From: Luxibacter massiliensis
Lineage (GTDB): Bacteria > Bacillota > Clostridia > Lachnospirales > Lachnospiraceae
DNA: 64,000 nt
Assembly: GCF_900604355.1 (NCBI RefSeq)
Contig: NZ_UWOE01000001.1
Span: forward strand, 3,100,001 to 3,164,000
Reading direction: 5' to 3'
Shown: positions 52,866-61,341 of the stretch, piece after piece
Position numbering within the stretch: the stretch's first letter is position 1
Layout: each line of letters begins with the position of its first letter
Translations under genes and position numbers: made by a program
Notes under the pieces: model-generated
What the model was told of the DNA's origin: nothing
What the model saw: the letters and a program-made list of their open reading frames with translations, nothing else
Databases searched by the model: none

Positions 52866-53580
52866 AGAATGTATCCTCCATCGAACAATACTTTTGACTG
52901 ATCATTTTCCGCCTATCCTCACTAATAGAAATTCTTTTTTCATTATCCATCACAATGAAATCATAGGCCTGGCCTGCAATATGTTTATAATTTACCAAAA
53001 AGGATTGATGTACACGTAAAAATTGTGATTTACTCTCTCTGAGGCTCTCTTCAATCTCATTTAGCTTCTTGTATGTAAAATAAATATCTTTTTCTGTCAC
53101 AATCTGCACTTTTCGCCTATCACTCTTAAAATACAAAATATCTTTTATTGAAACCTTGAAATTGACCCGCTGATAGCTGAACCGAAAATAAAAATCCTCC
53201 CTGTACACATCTTCGTACGCAGCCTTAAAGCATAGTTCAAAACTTTGCTCATCTACTGGCTTTACAAGAAATTGAAAAGGGCGGACTGAAAAAGAATCTT
53301 TCATATAGTTTTCATGGCTTGATACATATATAATACGAGTATTTTTATCATAATCTCTAATTCTTCTTGCTGCAGAAATTCCATCCTCCCTCTCCATCTC
53401 TATATCAAGATAAATAATATCAAAATATTCCCCACCCTGCACTGCGTCCGCTAACTCCGCCCCATCCAAGTATACCTCAAGATTGACATCCACAAAATTT
53501 TTCTTTGCTATTTGCTGTAATAGTGTTTCCATTCTTCCAGTGGTTGGAATATCATCATCACAAATTGCAATACTCAGCAT
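52852..53580 (-). CDS. agrA: AgrA-like LytTR-family response regulator
   Basis: 242 residues. The receiver has Asp8-Asp9-Asp10 and phospho-acceptor Asp59 (FDIIYLDIEMERED). The LytTR DNA-binding domain (about 140-236) has ILYFKSDRRKVQIVTEK and FLRVHQSFLVNYKHI. It binds tandem direct repeats, such as those found at 50976-51004 and 51525-51553. It is coupled at both ends to neighbouring genes (seven-base overlap with the XRE gene). Confidence 0.9.
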   Translation of the reverse strand: MLSIAICDDDIPTTGRMETLLQQIAKKNFVDVNLEVYLDGAELADAVQGGEYFDIIYLDIEMEREDGISAARRIRDYDKNTRIIYVSSHENYMKDSFSVRPFQFLVKPVDEQSFELCFKAAYEDVYREDFYFRFSYQRVNFKVSIKDILYFKSDRRKVQIVTEKDIYFTYKKLNEIEESLRESKSQFLRVHQSFLVNYKHIAGQAYDFIVMDNEKRISISEDRRKMISQKYCSMEDTFYVGE

Positions 53581-53960
53581 TTCTTATCACTCTCTTCTAT
53601 AGCTTTGTTATCTTTTTTTCGTTTTTCACATGTTTTCTTGACTGTCTGCAAAATGGACCATACCAATTCCTGATCGTATTTATCCAAGCCTTTGTATATT
53701 TCCACAAGGTCATAATAAGCATCCAGCGTTTTGTTTACTCTTGTCTGTCCTTCTAAGTCCCTTTTCACTTCTGAAATACCCAATAAGTAATCTGTTGTCA
53801 CATTAAAATATTGTGCTATTTTTTTCAGCACATCTACCTTAATACACATAACATCTCTCTCATATTTACTGAGTATCTGTTGTGTTATCCCTAAATCTGA
53901 AGCTAAAATCTCCTGTATTAGTCCTCTATTTTCACGAAGTTTTTTAATTCGGCTCTCCAT
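53574..53960 (-). CDS. XRE-family HTH regulator heading the agr operon
   Basis: 128 residues. The N-terminal HTH (about 5-58) has IKKLRENRGLIQEILASDLG and ITQQILSKYERDVMCIKVDVL (short: LGITQQILSKYERD). The C-terminal helical part (65-128) may dimerise. Its end overlaps the agrA-like gene. It possibly sets the basal level of agrAC. An XRE gene at the head of an agr locus is not the staphylococcal arrangement. Confidence 0.87.
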   Translation of the reverse strand: MESRIKKLRENRGLIQEILASDLGITQQILSKYERDVMCIKVDVLKKIAQYFNVTTDYLLGISEVKRDLEGQTRVNKTLDAYYDLVEIYKGLDKYDQELVWSILQTVKKTCEKRKKDNKAIEESDKKC

Positions 53961-54053
53961 AATTGACTACCCCTTAAATATAGTATAGATATATGCTACC
54001 CTAAACTCATTGCCGTGATACAAATAATATAAGTAATCAATTACGCTATTCCT

Positions 54054-54094
54054 TGAAAGCAAAAGCAGCAGTGCCCACGCACTGCCCGCTTTCT
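54054..54094 (-). terminator. Terminator after DUF6973 gene
   Basis: Minus-strand stem AAAGC-GGCAGTG with CACTGC-GCTTT, followed by TGCTTTC. It immediately follows the stop codon. Confidence 0.65.
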
Positions 54095-54764
54095 ACTCAT
54101 GTAGCCATATAAATTGTGTCTCCGGGGAATAAATTTCTTGGTAAATAAGATTGCCCATTTCGTCTTCTGAAATATCCCCATATTGCTCCCCAATATCCCT
54201 TCCGACCACATTGTTATGCAGATCCATATCTCTGTGGGCAGTTTTCGGATATCCATCTGCTTCATTTCCAGTAACATCTTTATCCTCATGTGCAGTTGCA
54301 AACAACTCTGCTTTTTCTTTACCGATGAGAACTGTCATCTCTGCATTCCATATACCATGGCGGAAAGCATCGCTCCTATCGCCTAAGCCATTAAATCCAA
54401 ACTTAAGCTCTGTCTGCCGTGTAGCAATATTTTTCGCTGTATTAACTTTAAGGGCATCAAAAGGATACTGGATACATAACCTCTTCTCGGAATCAGTAAG
54501 AGCATTCCAAATATCAAATATCCCTTTTTCTGAGAAGTCCGCCTGGGATTGCCGCTGATTCATTATCCTCAAAATATCCTCATCTGAATATTCTGGATAC
54601 ATTTCTTTTATATTCTGTATTTCAAGAATCAATTGCTCGAACTTACTTTGTTCTGCGCCAATCAGATCACTATTAAAATGAATACGGCCACTCGCAGACG
54701 CTAATGCGGGAAACGCTAATGCCAATAGTACTATCAAGCCAACTTGTTTTAACACTTTTCTCAT
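54093..54764 (-). CDS. Secreted DUF6973-domain protein
   Basis: 223 residues from ATG 54764 (GGAG eight bases upstream); longer in-frame starts are at 54776 and 54803. The signal peptide MRKVLKQVGLIVLLALAFP ends near ALASASG. The mature domain (about 120-210) carries a His/Asp-rich pattern typical of DUF6973: DAFRHGIWNAEMT, FATAHEDKD and HRDMDLHNNVVGRDIG. The His and Asp residues look like a metal or catalytic site, but no activity is known to me. It lies between the agr locus and an ABC module. It may be an Agr-controlled exoprotein. Confidence 0.72.
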   Translation of the reverse strand: MRKVLKQVGLIVLLALAFPALASASGRIHFNSDLIGAEQSKFEQLILEIQNIKEMYPEYSDEDILRIMNQRQSQADFSEKGIFDIWNALTDSEKRLCIQYPFDALKVNTAKNIATRQTELKFGFNGLGDRSDAFRHGIWNAEMTVLIGKEKAELFATAHEDKDVTGNEADGYPKTAHRDMDLHNNVVGRDIGEQYGDISEDEMGNLIYQEIYSPETQFIWLHE

Positions 54765-54860
54765 AAAAATCTCCATTCCGCCGCCTTTCAGCCGGCGGCA
54801 CAAATATTACTGTTTTTATATTTTAGCAGATTTAAAAGAGACTTTTGCTTATATGTAATT

Positions 54861-54880
54861 ATTACGGCTCCGGCCGTAAT
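54861..54880. terminator. Perfect hairpin downstream of the FtsX-type permease gene
   Basis: ATTACGGC pairs with GCCGTAAT around TCCG. T-rich sequence follows only on the plus strand, so its role in ending the minus-strand operon is uncertain. Confidence 0.45.
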
Positions 54881-54986
54881 TTTATCTTATGGATACAGAA
54901 ACAATAATTCCCTCTCCGGCCTAAATCACTTCCCCATTCATCCGTATTATACAGAATGTTATATAGCGCCAGTCCTTTTAAGCTTC

Positions 54987-56798
54987 TTACATTTCGTTAA
55001 TGGTTTCTGTTACTGAAATATCACGAATACGCTTCGCTGGTTTATAACTGGCAGCCAATACAGCAGCCAGCACAAATAATAATATCCCTAAGAGGGGCAT
55101 AATAGGTACGCTCCAAACGGCGTAGCTAAAATGAGGCGAAATAAGAGTATTGTACAGCCATTTGCTAACTGCAAGGCCTATTATGCAGCCTATAATGCAG
55201 CCTATTGAAGCATATGTAAATGCTTCAGCAACTATCATTTTAGTGACCTGATGTTCGTCCATGCCAACCGCTCTCATGGCTCCATATTGCTTTATTCTTG
55301 CAGACACGCTCATAGAAATACTGTTTACAATATTTAACACAGTCACTAAAATAATCACGGTTAAAAATCCGTATACACAGAAAACAAAAGCTGTATATAT
55401 TCCTGTAGTCCGCTGGTCGCGTTTATCAATAAATGTATACTGGCCATTTATTTGATTACTTATATTTGTAATTTCCGTCTCCGTTATGTCGCCTGCCGTC
55501 TGTAACATAAGAAGAGAGTAGCCAGTTATACCTGTTAAGCGGATAAAAGTATCGCCAGAAGTAATAAGTGTAACTTTGCCATCTGTCAGGCCGTCGCTGC
55601 TGAACGGATCGTACTTTAACAGACCGGCTATTTCCAGTTCTTCATTATCTATCCATATTTTATCTCCAATTTCTAAAGAACTATTTTTATCCCAGGTAGC
55701 AAGTACATACTTACTGTTGCCAAATACTTTTGAAAGGTCACTTCCTTTTCTCAAAATATCATCTTTTAAAAGGCACTTTAATTCAAATTCATTAAAGGAG
55801 ATCATGTCAATTGAACTGGAACGCATATTATCCTTTTCTATTACTGCGGGTATGTCTAAACAGCTCCTTCTGCCATAAGCACGTTTGACGCCCTTCATAC
55901 TGCTGATTGTATCTAGCAGTTGATTATCTATCAAATCAGCAGCACTATTACTCGTAATGGAAATATCGGGAGTACTCGAAGATTGAGGTATAAGATAACC
56001 GATAAAATCTATTAAAACTAAAAAGCTCAGAAAAAGAATAATACTAAGTGCGAAGGACCCTGTCATTAGAATCAGATTTTTCTTTGCTGATACTGCGTGA
56101 TGGACACCAAGAGCTGTTTCTATTTTTAAAATACGTGTACTGACTATATGGTTGTTCGCTTTAGAATCCTCTGCATTTCCAGAGACCGCTGTAACGGGAG
56201 AAACCTTTGCGGCGCGCCTTGCGGGAGAACCTGCTGCAAGCAGCACTGTAATAACACCTACAAGTATTCCGCTCATAATCCCAATCAGGCTAACCCCAAA
56301 TAAAGGAATATCAGAAAATTCTTTACCAACAATAAAACGCAAGGCGGCACATAATCCCCATGTAAGTAAAATACCAAGTATAACACCGATTGGAACTGCC
56401 GTTTTGCACCAGCTAAGAGCTTCCAATCTTACAAAACGGATAATTTGTTCTTTACTCATCCCAATGCAGCGCATCATTCCAAAGAATTTTGTTCTTTGAG
56501 CTACATTCGTATTTATACTGCTGGAAATCATTAATATTCCCGCTATTAATATTAATACAAACAATATGGCTGCCGCTGAAAATAATGTCTGTACCATTGG
56601 ATTGCCAGCCATTTCTTTAAATGTCAAGCTACTATGTTTTTCTAACAATCTTGCTTGTTCCATCTTAACGCCTATATCAGCCATGCTGAAAACAGCCGTC
56701 ACTAAGAAAACAGCAAATATAATACATAAGAGCGTCATGCGGTTTTGCCGCTTGTGGACTCTTGCAGAAATTGGTATCAGGCTAAGATAACTTCTCAT
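54987..56798 (-). CDS. FtsX-like ABC permease of a peptide-resistance type transporter
   Basis: 603 residues with two FtsX/MacB-type permease domains (about 60-190 and 480-600). A large external domain (about 285-480) lies between membrane helices. FGMMRCIGMSKEQIIRFVRLEA (short: MMRCIGMSKEQIIRF) and AMRAVGMDEHQVTKMIV are the duplicated coupling motifs. It overlaps the ATPase gene by four bases. It is similar in plan to BceB/YxdM, though smaller. It is likely to expel or sense antimicrobial peptides at the membrane. Confidence 0.87.
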   Translation of the reverse strand: MRSYLSLIPISARVHKRQNRMTLLCIIFAVFLVTAVFSMADIGVKMEQARLLEKHSSLTFKEMAGNPMVQTLFSAAAILFVLILIAGILMISSSINTNVAQRTKFFGMMRCIGMSKEQIIRFVRLEALSWCKTAVPIGVILGILLTWGLCAALRFIVGKEFSDIPLFGVSLIGIMSGILVGVITVLLAAGSPARRAAKVSPVTAVSGNAEDSKANNHIVSTRILKIETALGVHHAVSAKKNLILMTGSFALSIILFLSFLVLIDFIGYLIPQSSSTPDISITSNSAADLIDNQLLDTISSMKGVKRAYGRRSCLDIPAVIEKDNMRSSSIDMISFNEFELKCLLKDDILRKGSDLSKVFGNSKYVLATWDKNSSLEIGDKIWIDNEELEIAGLLKYDPFSSDGLTDGKVTLITSGDTFIRLTGITGYSLLMLQTAGDITETEITNISNQINGQYTFIDKRDQRTTGIYTAFVFCVYGFLTVIILVTVLNIVNSISMSVSARIKQYGAMRAVGMDEHQVTKMIVAEAFTYASIGCIIGCIIGLAVSKWLYNTLISPHFSYAVWSVPIMPLLGILLFVLAAVLAASYKPAKRIRDISVTETINEM

Positions 56799-57478
56799 TC
56801 ACGGCACCTCCCAAAATCAGTCACCACTCCGTCAGATACTTGTAATATACGGTCAGCAGTCTGGGCAATGTTCTGGCTATGAGTAATCATTACGATCGTC
56901 TGTTCATATTTCTTGGATGCCTCTTTTAACAGAGTAATGACTTCACTGCTGTTATGTGTATCCAGGTTGCCCGTAGGTTCATCCGCAAGAATAAGTGACG
57001 GGCGTGTAAATAATGCCCTCCCAATCGCTACACGCTGCTGCTGTCCGCCGGATAATTGATTCGGCAAATGGCCGCGCCGTTCTTTCAGATTAAGGACAGT
57101 CAGCAGTTCCTCTAAATACTCTTTGTCAGGTTTCTGATAATCAAGCAATACAGGGAAGATAATATTTTGTTCAACACTCAGTTCTGGAATAAGATTAAAG
57201 GCTTGAAAAACAAACCCGATATTCCTTCTGCGGAAAATTGTAACATTGCGGTCATTCATAGCGAAAACATCTTTTCCGCCTATCAGTACCTTGCCAGATG
57301 TAGGCGTATCAAGTGCGCCTATCATATTTAAAAGCGTACTTTTTCCAGAACCGGACTCTCCAATAACAGCTACATATTCTCCTTTGGGGACAGAAAAACT
57401 AATATTTTTCAGCGCATGGACAGCAGTATCTCCACTGCCGTAAGTTTTACAGATGCGATGGACTTCTAATAAATTCAT
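56795..57478 (-). CDS. ABC transporter ATPase (LolD/BceA type)
   Basis: 227 residues from ATG 57478 (GAGAGAGGTG upstream). Walker A is GESGSGKST, the signature is LSGGQQQRVAIGRAL, Walker B is LILADEPTGNLD, and the switch His is in MITHSQNIA. It energises the FtsX-like permease. It forms a four-gene minus-strand set with the response regulator and kinase genes upstream. Confidence 0.93.
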   Translation of the reverse strand: MNLLEVHRICKTYGSGDTAVHALKNISFSVPKGEYVAVIGESGSGKSTLLNMIGALDTPTSGKVLIGGKDVFAMNDRNVTIFRRRNIGFVFQAFNLIPELSVEQNIIFPVLLDYQKPDKEYLEELLTVLNLKERRGHLPNQLSGGQQQRVAIGRALFTRPSLILADEPTGNLDTHNSSEVITLLKEASKKYEQTIVMITHSQNIAQTADRILQVSDGVVTDFGRCRE

Positions 57479-57551
57479 TGCTAAAACACCTCTCTCTCTA
57501 TTTAATACTTGAAATATAACAAACAATCCCTACATCAATCTTACAATTAGA

Positions 57552-58589
57552 CTACAATTTTGTAGGAATTAAAAAATTCATTGTAAAAGAGGTTCCAAGT
57601 CCTAAAACACTGTCAACTTCTATTGTACCATTATGGGCTTCCACAATTGCTTTTGCCAATGGCAGGCCCAATCCTATACCTTGTGTATCTTTAGAAAACC
57701 GGCTTCGGTAAAACCGCTTAAAAATATGGTGTAAGTCCTCCGGGTCTATGCCACTGCCATTATCCTTTATAATAATTTGAACAATACAAGCGAAAACCCT
57801 CCACTCAACACGGATAACACCCCCTCTGTCCGTATGGTCAAGGGCATTTTTTACAATATTACTCAGCGCTTCCAATATCCAACAGCGGTCGCACAAAAAT
57901 GTAACATCTCCATCGCCTGACAGGTAGATTTCTATTCCCTCCTGCCTGGCGCGAAACAAAAAGTGCTTTTTTATACTCTCTGCAATTTCAGATATACTCT
58001 CCAGGGACTTTTCCAATATAATGGTTCCCGCATCCAGCTTCGTAATTTTTAATAAATTTTGTACCAATGATTCTATACGGTCAAGTTCCTGTTCCGACAG
58101 CCGGCAAAACTCTTGAACAGCAGGATAGGCTTTTGCTTCATCCTGCATAATTCCGTTATAAATGTTAAGAGCCGCAAGTGGGGTTTTTAATTGATGTGAG
58201 ATATCAGATATAGTATTTCTCAAGAATTTTTTCGCACTTTCCTCATTTTCCGCATGAGTATTTAGGATAGACACTAGGGTATTGACTTCATGGAACAGCC
58301 GGTACAGCTCGCCTTCATCATTACATTCGATTGATATTTCTTTGTTACCGTAAATATATTCTTTTATCTGTACTATAGCGCTTTGCATAACTCTATGCTG
58401 TTCTTTGAAATACCCATAACAAAGCAGTAATATAACGGCACTCATACATAAGGCAAAAATTATAATGTATAATGATGCATTTTTAGCGTTAAACTTCAAA
58501 AACAACGCTGAAATGATTGTAAAGATCAAAATAGAAAATACAATATTTCTAAAAAGCAGTTTTATATTTTGGTTTACAAATATCTTCAT
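57552..58589 (-). CDS. Sensor histidine kinase of the BceS-like module
   Basis: 345 residues. Two membrane helices (about 12-30 and 38-58) leave almost no external loop, so the sensing is probably done through the ABC permease. The phospho-His is in ISDISHQLKTPLAALNI. N box: NIVKNALDHTDRGG; also GIDPEDLHHIFKRFYR and GIGLGLPLAKAIV. It starts at the ATG that shares a base with the stop of the response regulator gene; a GTG one codon earlier is possible. Confidence 0.92.
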   Translation of the reverse strand: MKIFVNQNIKLLFRNIVFSILIFTIISALFLKFNAKNASLYIIIFALCMSAVILLLCYGYFKEQHRVMQSAIVQIKEYIYGNKEISIECNDEGELYRLFHEVNTLVSILNTHAENEESAKKFLRNTISDISHQLKTPLAALNIYNGIMQDEAKAYPAVQEFCRLSEQELDRIESLVQNLLKITKLDAGTIILEKSLESISEIAESIKKHFLFRARQEGIEIYLSGDGDVTFLCDRCWILEALSNIVKNALDHTDRGGVIRVEWRVFACIVQIIIKDNGSGIDPEDLHHIFKRFYRSRFSKDTQGIGLGLPLAKAIVEAHNGTIEVDSVLGLGTSFTMNFLIPTKL

Positions 58590-59281
58590 CACACATCACC
58601 CACCGTACTCCATTTATATCCCAATCCACGGACCGTAACAATACTCTTAGGATTCCCTGGATTATCTTCTATTTTTGTGCGGAGCCTACGTACATAAACA
58701 GTAAGAGAATTATTATCTATATAATTTTCTTCACAATCCCACAATCTACTTAAAATCTGTTCAGAAGAAAGTATCCTGTTGGGATTCTGCATGAAAAAAC
58801 ATAATAACTTATATTCACTTGCTGTCAAATCAAGTAACTTTCCATTTTTATATACTTCATTTTTTACTAATTGGACATGTATGCCGTTTGCATTCAATTC
58901 TGTCACTGAAGTGCTGAAATTTTCACTTCTCCGAAGCAGGGCATTGATCCTGGATAAAAATACTGCCAACTTGAATGGCTTTGTAATATAATCGTCACCT
59001 CCAATATCAAGTCCCATAATAATATCCGTTTCTTCATCTGCGGCAGTAAGAAACACAATGGGAACTTTTGATGTCTGCCGTATTTTGCTGCAAAAGTCGA
59101 AACCAGACCCATCAGGAAGCGATACATCCAAAATCGCTAAATCATATTTTCCATCCTTCCATAATGCCTTCGCTTCCACTGTCGTACGCGCAACTTCTAT
59201 GTCATATCCTTGCCTTTTTACGGCAAAAGAAAGGCCGTTTATTAAGCTCAAATCATCTTCCAATAAAAAAAGTCTCTTCAT
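58589..59281 (-). CDS. OmpR-family response regulator of the BceR-like module
   Basis: 230 residues. The receiver has Asp9-Asp10 and phospho-acceptor Asp52 (DLAILDVSLPDGSG). The winged helix has LTASEYKLLCFFMQNP and DNNSLTVYVRRLRTKI. It partners the kinase that follows and probably activates the ABC genes. It is first of the minus-strand set, directly downstream of the RiPP cluster, which makes a self-protection role possible. Confidence 0.93.
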   Translation of the reverse strand: MKRLFLLEDDLSLINGLSFAVKRQGYDIEVARTTVEAKALWKDGKYDLAILDVSLPDGSGFDFCSKIRQTSKVPIVFLTAADEETDIIMGLDIGGDDYITKPFKLAVFLSRINALLRRSENFSTSVTELNANGIHVQLVKNEVYKNGKLLDLTASEYKLLCFFMQNPNRILSSEQILSRLWDCEENYIDNNSLTVYVRRLRTKIEDNPGNPKSIVTVRGLGYKWSTVGDV

Positions 59282-59472
59282 TTCCTATTCCTGCTTTCCT
59301 TTCTCATCCTGCCCACAATTGAGTTTGTAAACCATATACAGCAAAATCCTTCTGCATCCTGCGTACTGCCTACTGCACAATCCAATTATATCTTTTACAT
59401 ACCTGCCTAATATAATTGTACTCAGGGAGCCAGATAATAGCAAGGATTATAAAAGACAGGGATTCATTCATC
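59282..59472. other. Non-coding region upstream of the BceR-like gene
   Basis: Part of a 379-base gap (59282-59660). AT-rich, no supported ORF. I could not place a convincing promoter for the response regulator gene. Confidence 0.4.
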
Positions 59473-59573
59473 ATACCCCAAGGGCATGTGTTGAGGGCGC
59501 CCTTAGGGCGTACCTTATTGAACGGAACCCACCCATCCGGGGGAACGCTTTAAGGAACGCCCCCGGGGTGTAG
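59473..59573. repeat. Dispersed palindromic repeat, copy B
   Basis: About 101 bases, GC-rich within AT-rich surroundings. GGGCGCCCTTAGGGCGTACCTT parallels GGGCGCCCCTTGGGCGGAACCTT of copy A (shared core GGGCGCCC-TT-GGGCG-ACCTT). Both then run through a CC-CCC-TCC segment and a CTTTAAGG/CCTTAAGG segment, ending in a GGGGTGT-containing right end. Confidence 0.5.
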
Positions 59574-59586
59574 TAAAATGGAAATG

Positions 59587-59641
59587 AGAAAAAGGCCAGA
59601 ATATATACTTCTATTAGCATATACCTAGCCTGAAGCCTTTA
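59587..59641 (-). terminator. Terminator after the RiPP cluster (minus strand)
   Basis: AAAGGCTTCAGGCTA on the minus strand pairs imperfectly with TTCTGGCCTTT further on, followed by TTCTCATTTCC. It lies just beyond the S8/TIGR04066 stop. Confidence 0.6.
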
Positions 59642-59660
59642 CTGAATAAATACAGATATA

Positions 59661-61322
59661 TTAAGCCAATATATTAATAATATTATCATACAGCTTCCCA
59701 TCTGCAACATCAGATAACGCCAAAACTGTTTCCTCTACGTTTTGTTTTAAATAGTCCAACGCAGCGCTATATTTCTTTTCATCAATGTAGTACGTCTGTA
59801 ACCCATCCTTATAATCCATTGTAGCTGCATTGATATCATTATGTGATAAGACTAGAAATATTTTTTCAACACCATGTTTATATAAATATGCCATCTGCAA
59901 TTTTAAAAATTTAACATCTATGGATGGGTTTATACACATCACTACAATGTCTATATTGGCTGCAGATAAATAAGCATCTACAAGTTTACCAAAATTATAA
60001 GTATTTAATGAATTAACCTGTCCGACAGCTCCGCCTATATTAATCAGCCATGCATCTATGTCCATACTAATTTCATACAGGCACATAAATCTATTTATTG
60101 AATATACAATATTGGGAAACTTTAATTCACCAGGAAAACTGAATACATTCATGTTATAAAGTAACCCTAATGGATTATTCGTAACCGTCCCAACCTCTAA
60201 GCCGTCCTCTTTTAACCTTTTTAAGAGCGAAAGCTGAATATCCCATTTATTCAGTCCGCTGCATAAGCCTGCCACAGCAATAACAGGCCTATCCAGTACC
60301 GATAGTTCTGAAGATTTGTATACCTCATATTTTTGCAAATGCTTATTTCCATCTATATTTAAGAAATTTCCGATGCAAATTACGTTATAGTCTTTATACT
60401 TTTTTTGAATTTCCTCTGGAACCTCTAAATCATTATATGATGTATTAATTATTAATATTAAATCAAAATTATCAATAAGTTTATTATCATTGAAACTATA
60501 AAACCCACACTTCTTATGATCGTAATATGCAATAACATTATTATTAAAGAATTTTTGATCGAATTTATTTAACATATCAGCTGGAAATACAACAATAGCC
60601 GCCCTGTTATTCTGTAAAACTTTTTGAAGATAATTTTCCCTTAATGCTACGCTTTTGTCTGTCTTGCCTGCGCTGCAAAGATTCAATTTATATTTATGGG
60701 AGAGAATTTTATATTTATCACTTAACGGATTATCTCCAAGTTCATTACAAAGATATCCAGAAAATCTGGCACATGCCAGGCTCGAAGAACTAAAATCAAA
60801 TTGATTGTCACCTTCTATAATAATAAAATCTCTCATATTCATAGAGACCGTTGAATCATCTATTAGATGGATTCCCTCTGTTTGGCTTTGGTCTACTTTC
60901 ACACATACAACATTGTTAAAATCTGCTGGAAATGAAATTGTATTTGTGTGGGATGCAGCTGATACTATTACAATATTATGATAAACAGCCTTTTCACACG
61001 CCTCATACAGTTCTTGCGAAAAACTCATGAGGCCTAAACTGATATTGATTATATCTGCCCTTTCCTCAATTGCTGTTTCTATCGCTCTAACAATATTTCC
61101 AACTTCTAGAGTTTCGCCTTCTTTTAAAATATTTAAGTCAATAACCTGAAGCTCCTTATTTCCAGAATTTGCAATTATTTCTTTAAAACAATCCGTTCCA
61201 TGTTTATCCATTGGAGGGTAATATGCATTTATAAGTCCTTCTTTTGATAAGGAAAAGTGTTTGACTTCATAGGTATCACAAGCCTCTTTTATAATTCCTG
61301 TATCAATAATTGCTATTTTCAT
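59661..61322 (-). CDS. S8 (subtilisin-like) peptidase fused to TIGR04066-type peptide maturation domain
   Basis: 553 residues. The N-terminal S8 domain (1 to about 215) has the catalytic triad Asp7 (AIIDTG), His41 (DKHGTDC) and Ser181 (SSSLACARFSG); the usual oxyanion AAGN stretch is SAASHTN. There is no signal peptide, so it acts inside the cell. The C-terminal part (about 230-553) matches the clostridial TIGR04066 peptide maturation proteins, e.g. KWDIQLSLLKRLKEDGLEV, and AWLINIGGAVGQVNSLN. I know these as separate neighbouring genes in CLI_3235-type clusters; here they appear as one frame. It probably cleaves the leader from the modified precursor. AT-rich, like the rest of the cluster. 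Confidence 0.8.
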   Translation of the reverse strand: MKIAIIDTGIIKEACDTYEVKHFSLSKEGLINAYYPPMDKHGTDCFKEIIANSGNKELQVIDLNILKEGETLEVGNIVRAIETAIEERADIINISLGLMSFSQELYEACEKAVYHNIVIVSAASHTNTISFPADFNNVVCVKVDQSQTEGIHLIDDSTVSMNMRDFIIIEGDNQFDFSSSSLACARFSGYLCNELGDNPLSDKYKILSHKYKLNLCSAGKTDKSVALRENYLQKVLQNNRAAIVVFPADMLNKFDQKFFNNNVIAYYDHKKCGFYSFNDNKLIDNFDLILIINTSYNDLEVPEEIQKKYKDYNVICIGNFLNIDGNKHLQKYEVYKSSELSVLDRPVIAVAGLCSGLNKWDIQLSLLKRLKEDGLEVGTVTNNPLGLLYNMNVFSFPGELKFPNIVYSINRFMCLYEISMDIDAWLINIGGAVGQVNSLNTYNFGKLVDAYLSAANIDIVVMCINPSIDVKFLKLQMAYLYKHGVEKIFLVLSHNDINAATMDYKDGLQTYYIDEKKYSAALDYLKQNVEETVLALSDVADGKLYDNIINILA

Positions 61323-61341
61323 AATATTTCCCCCTTGCTGC

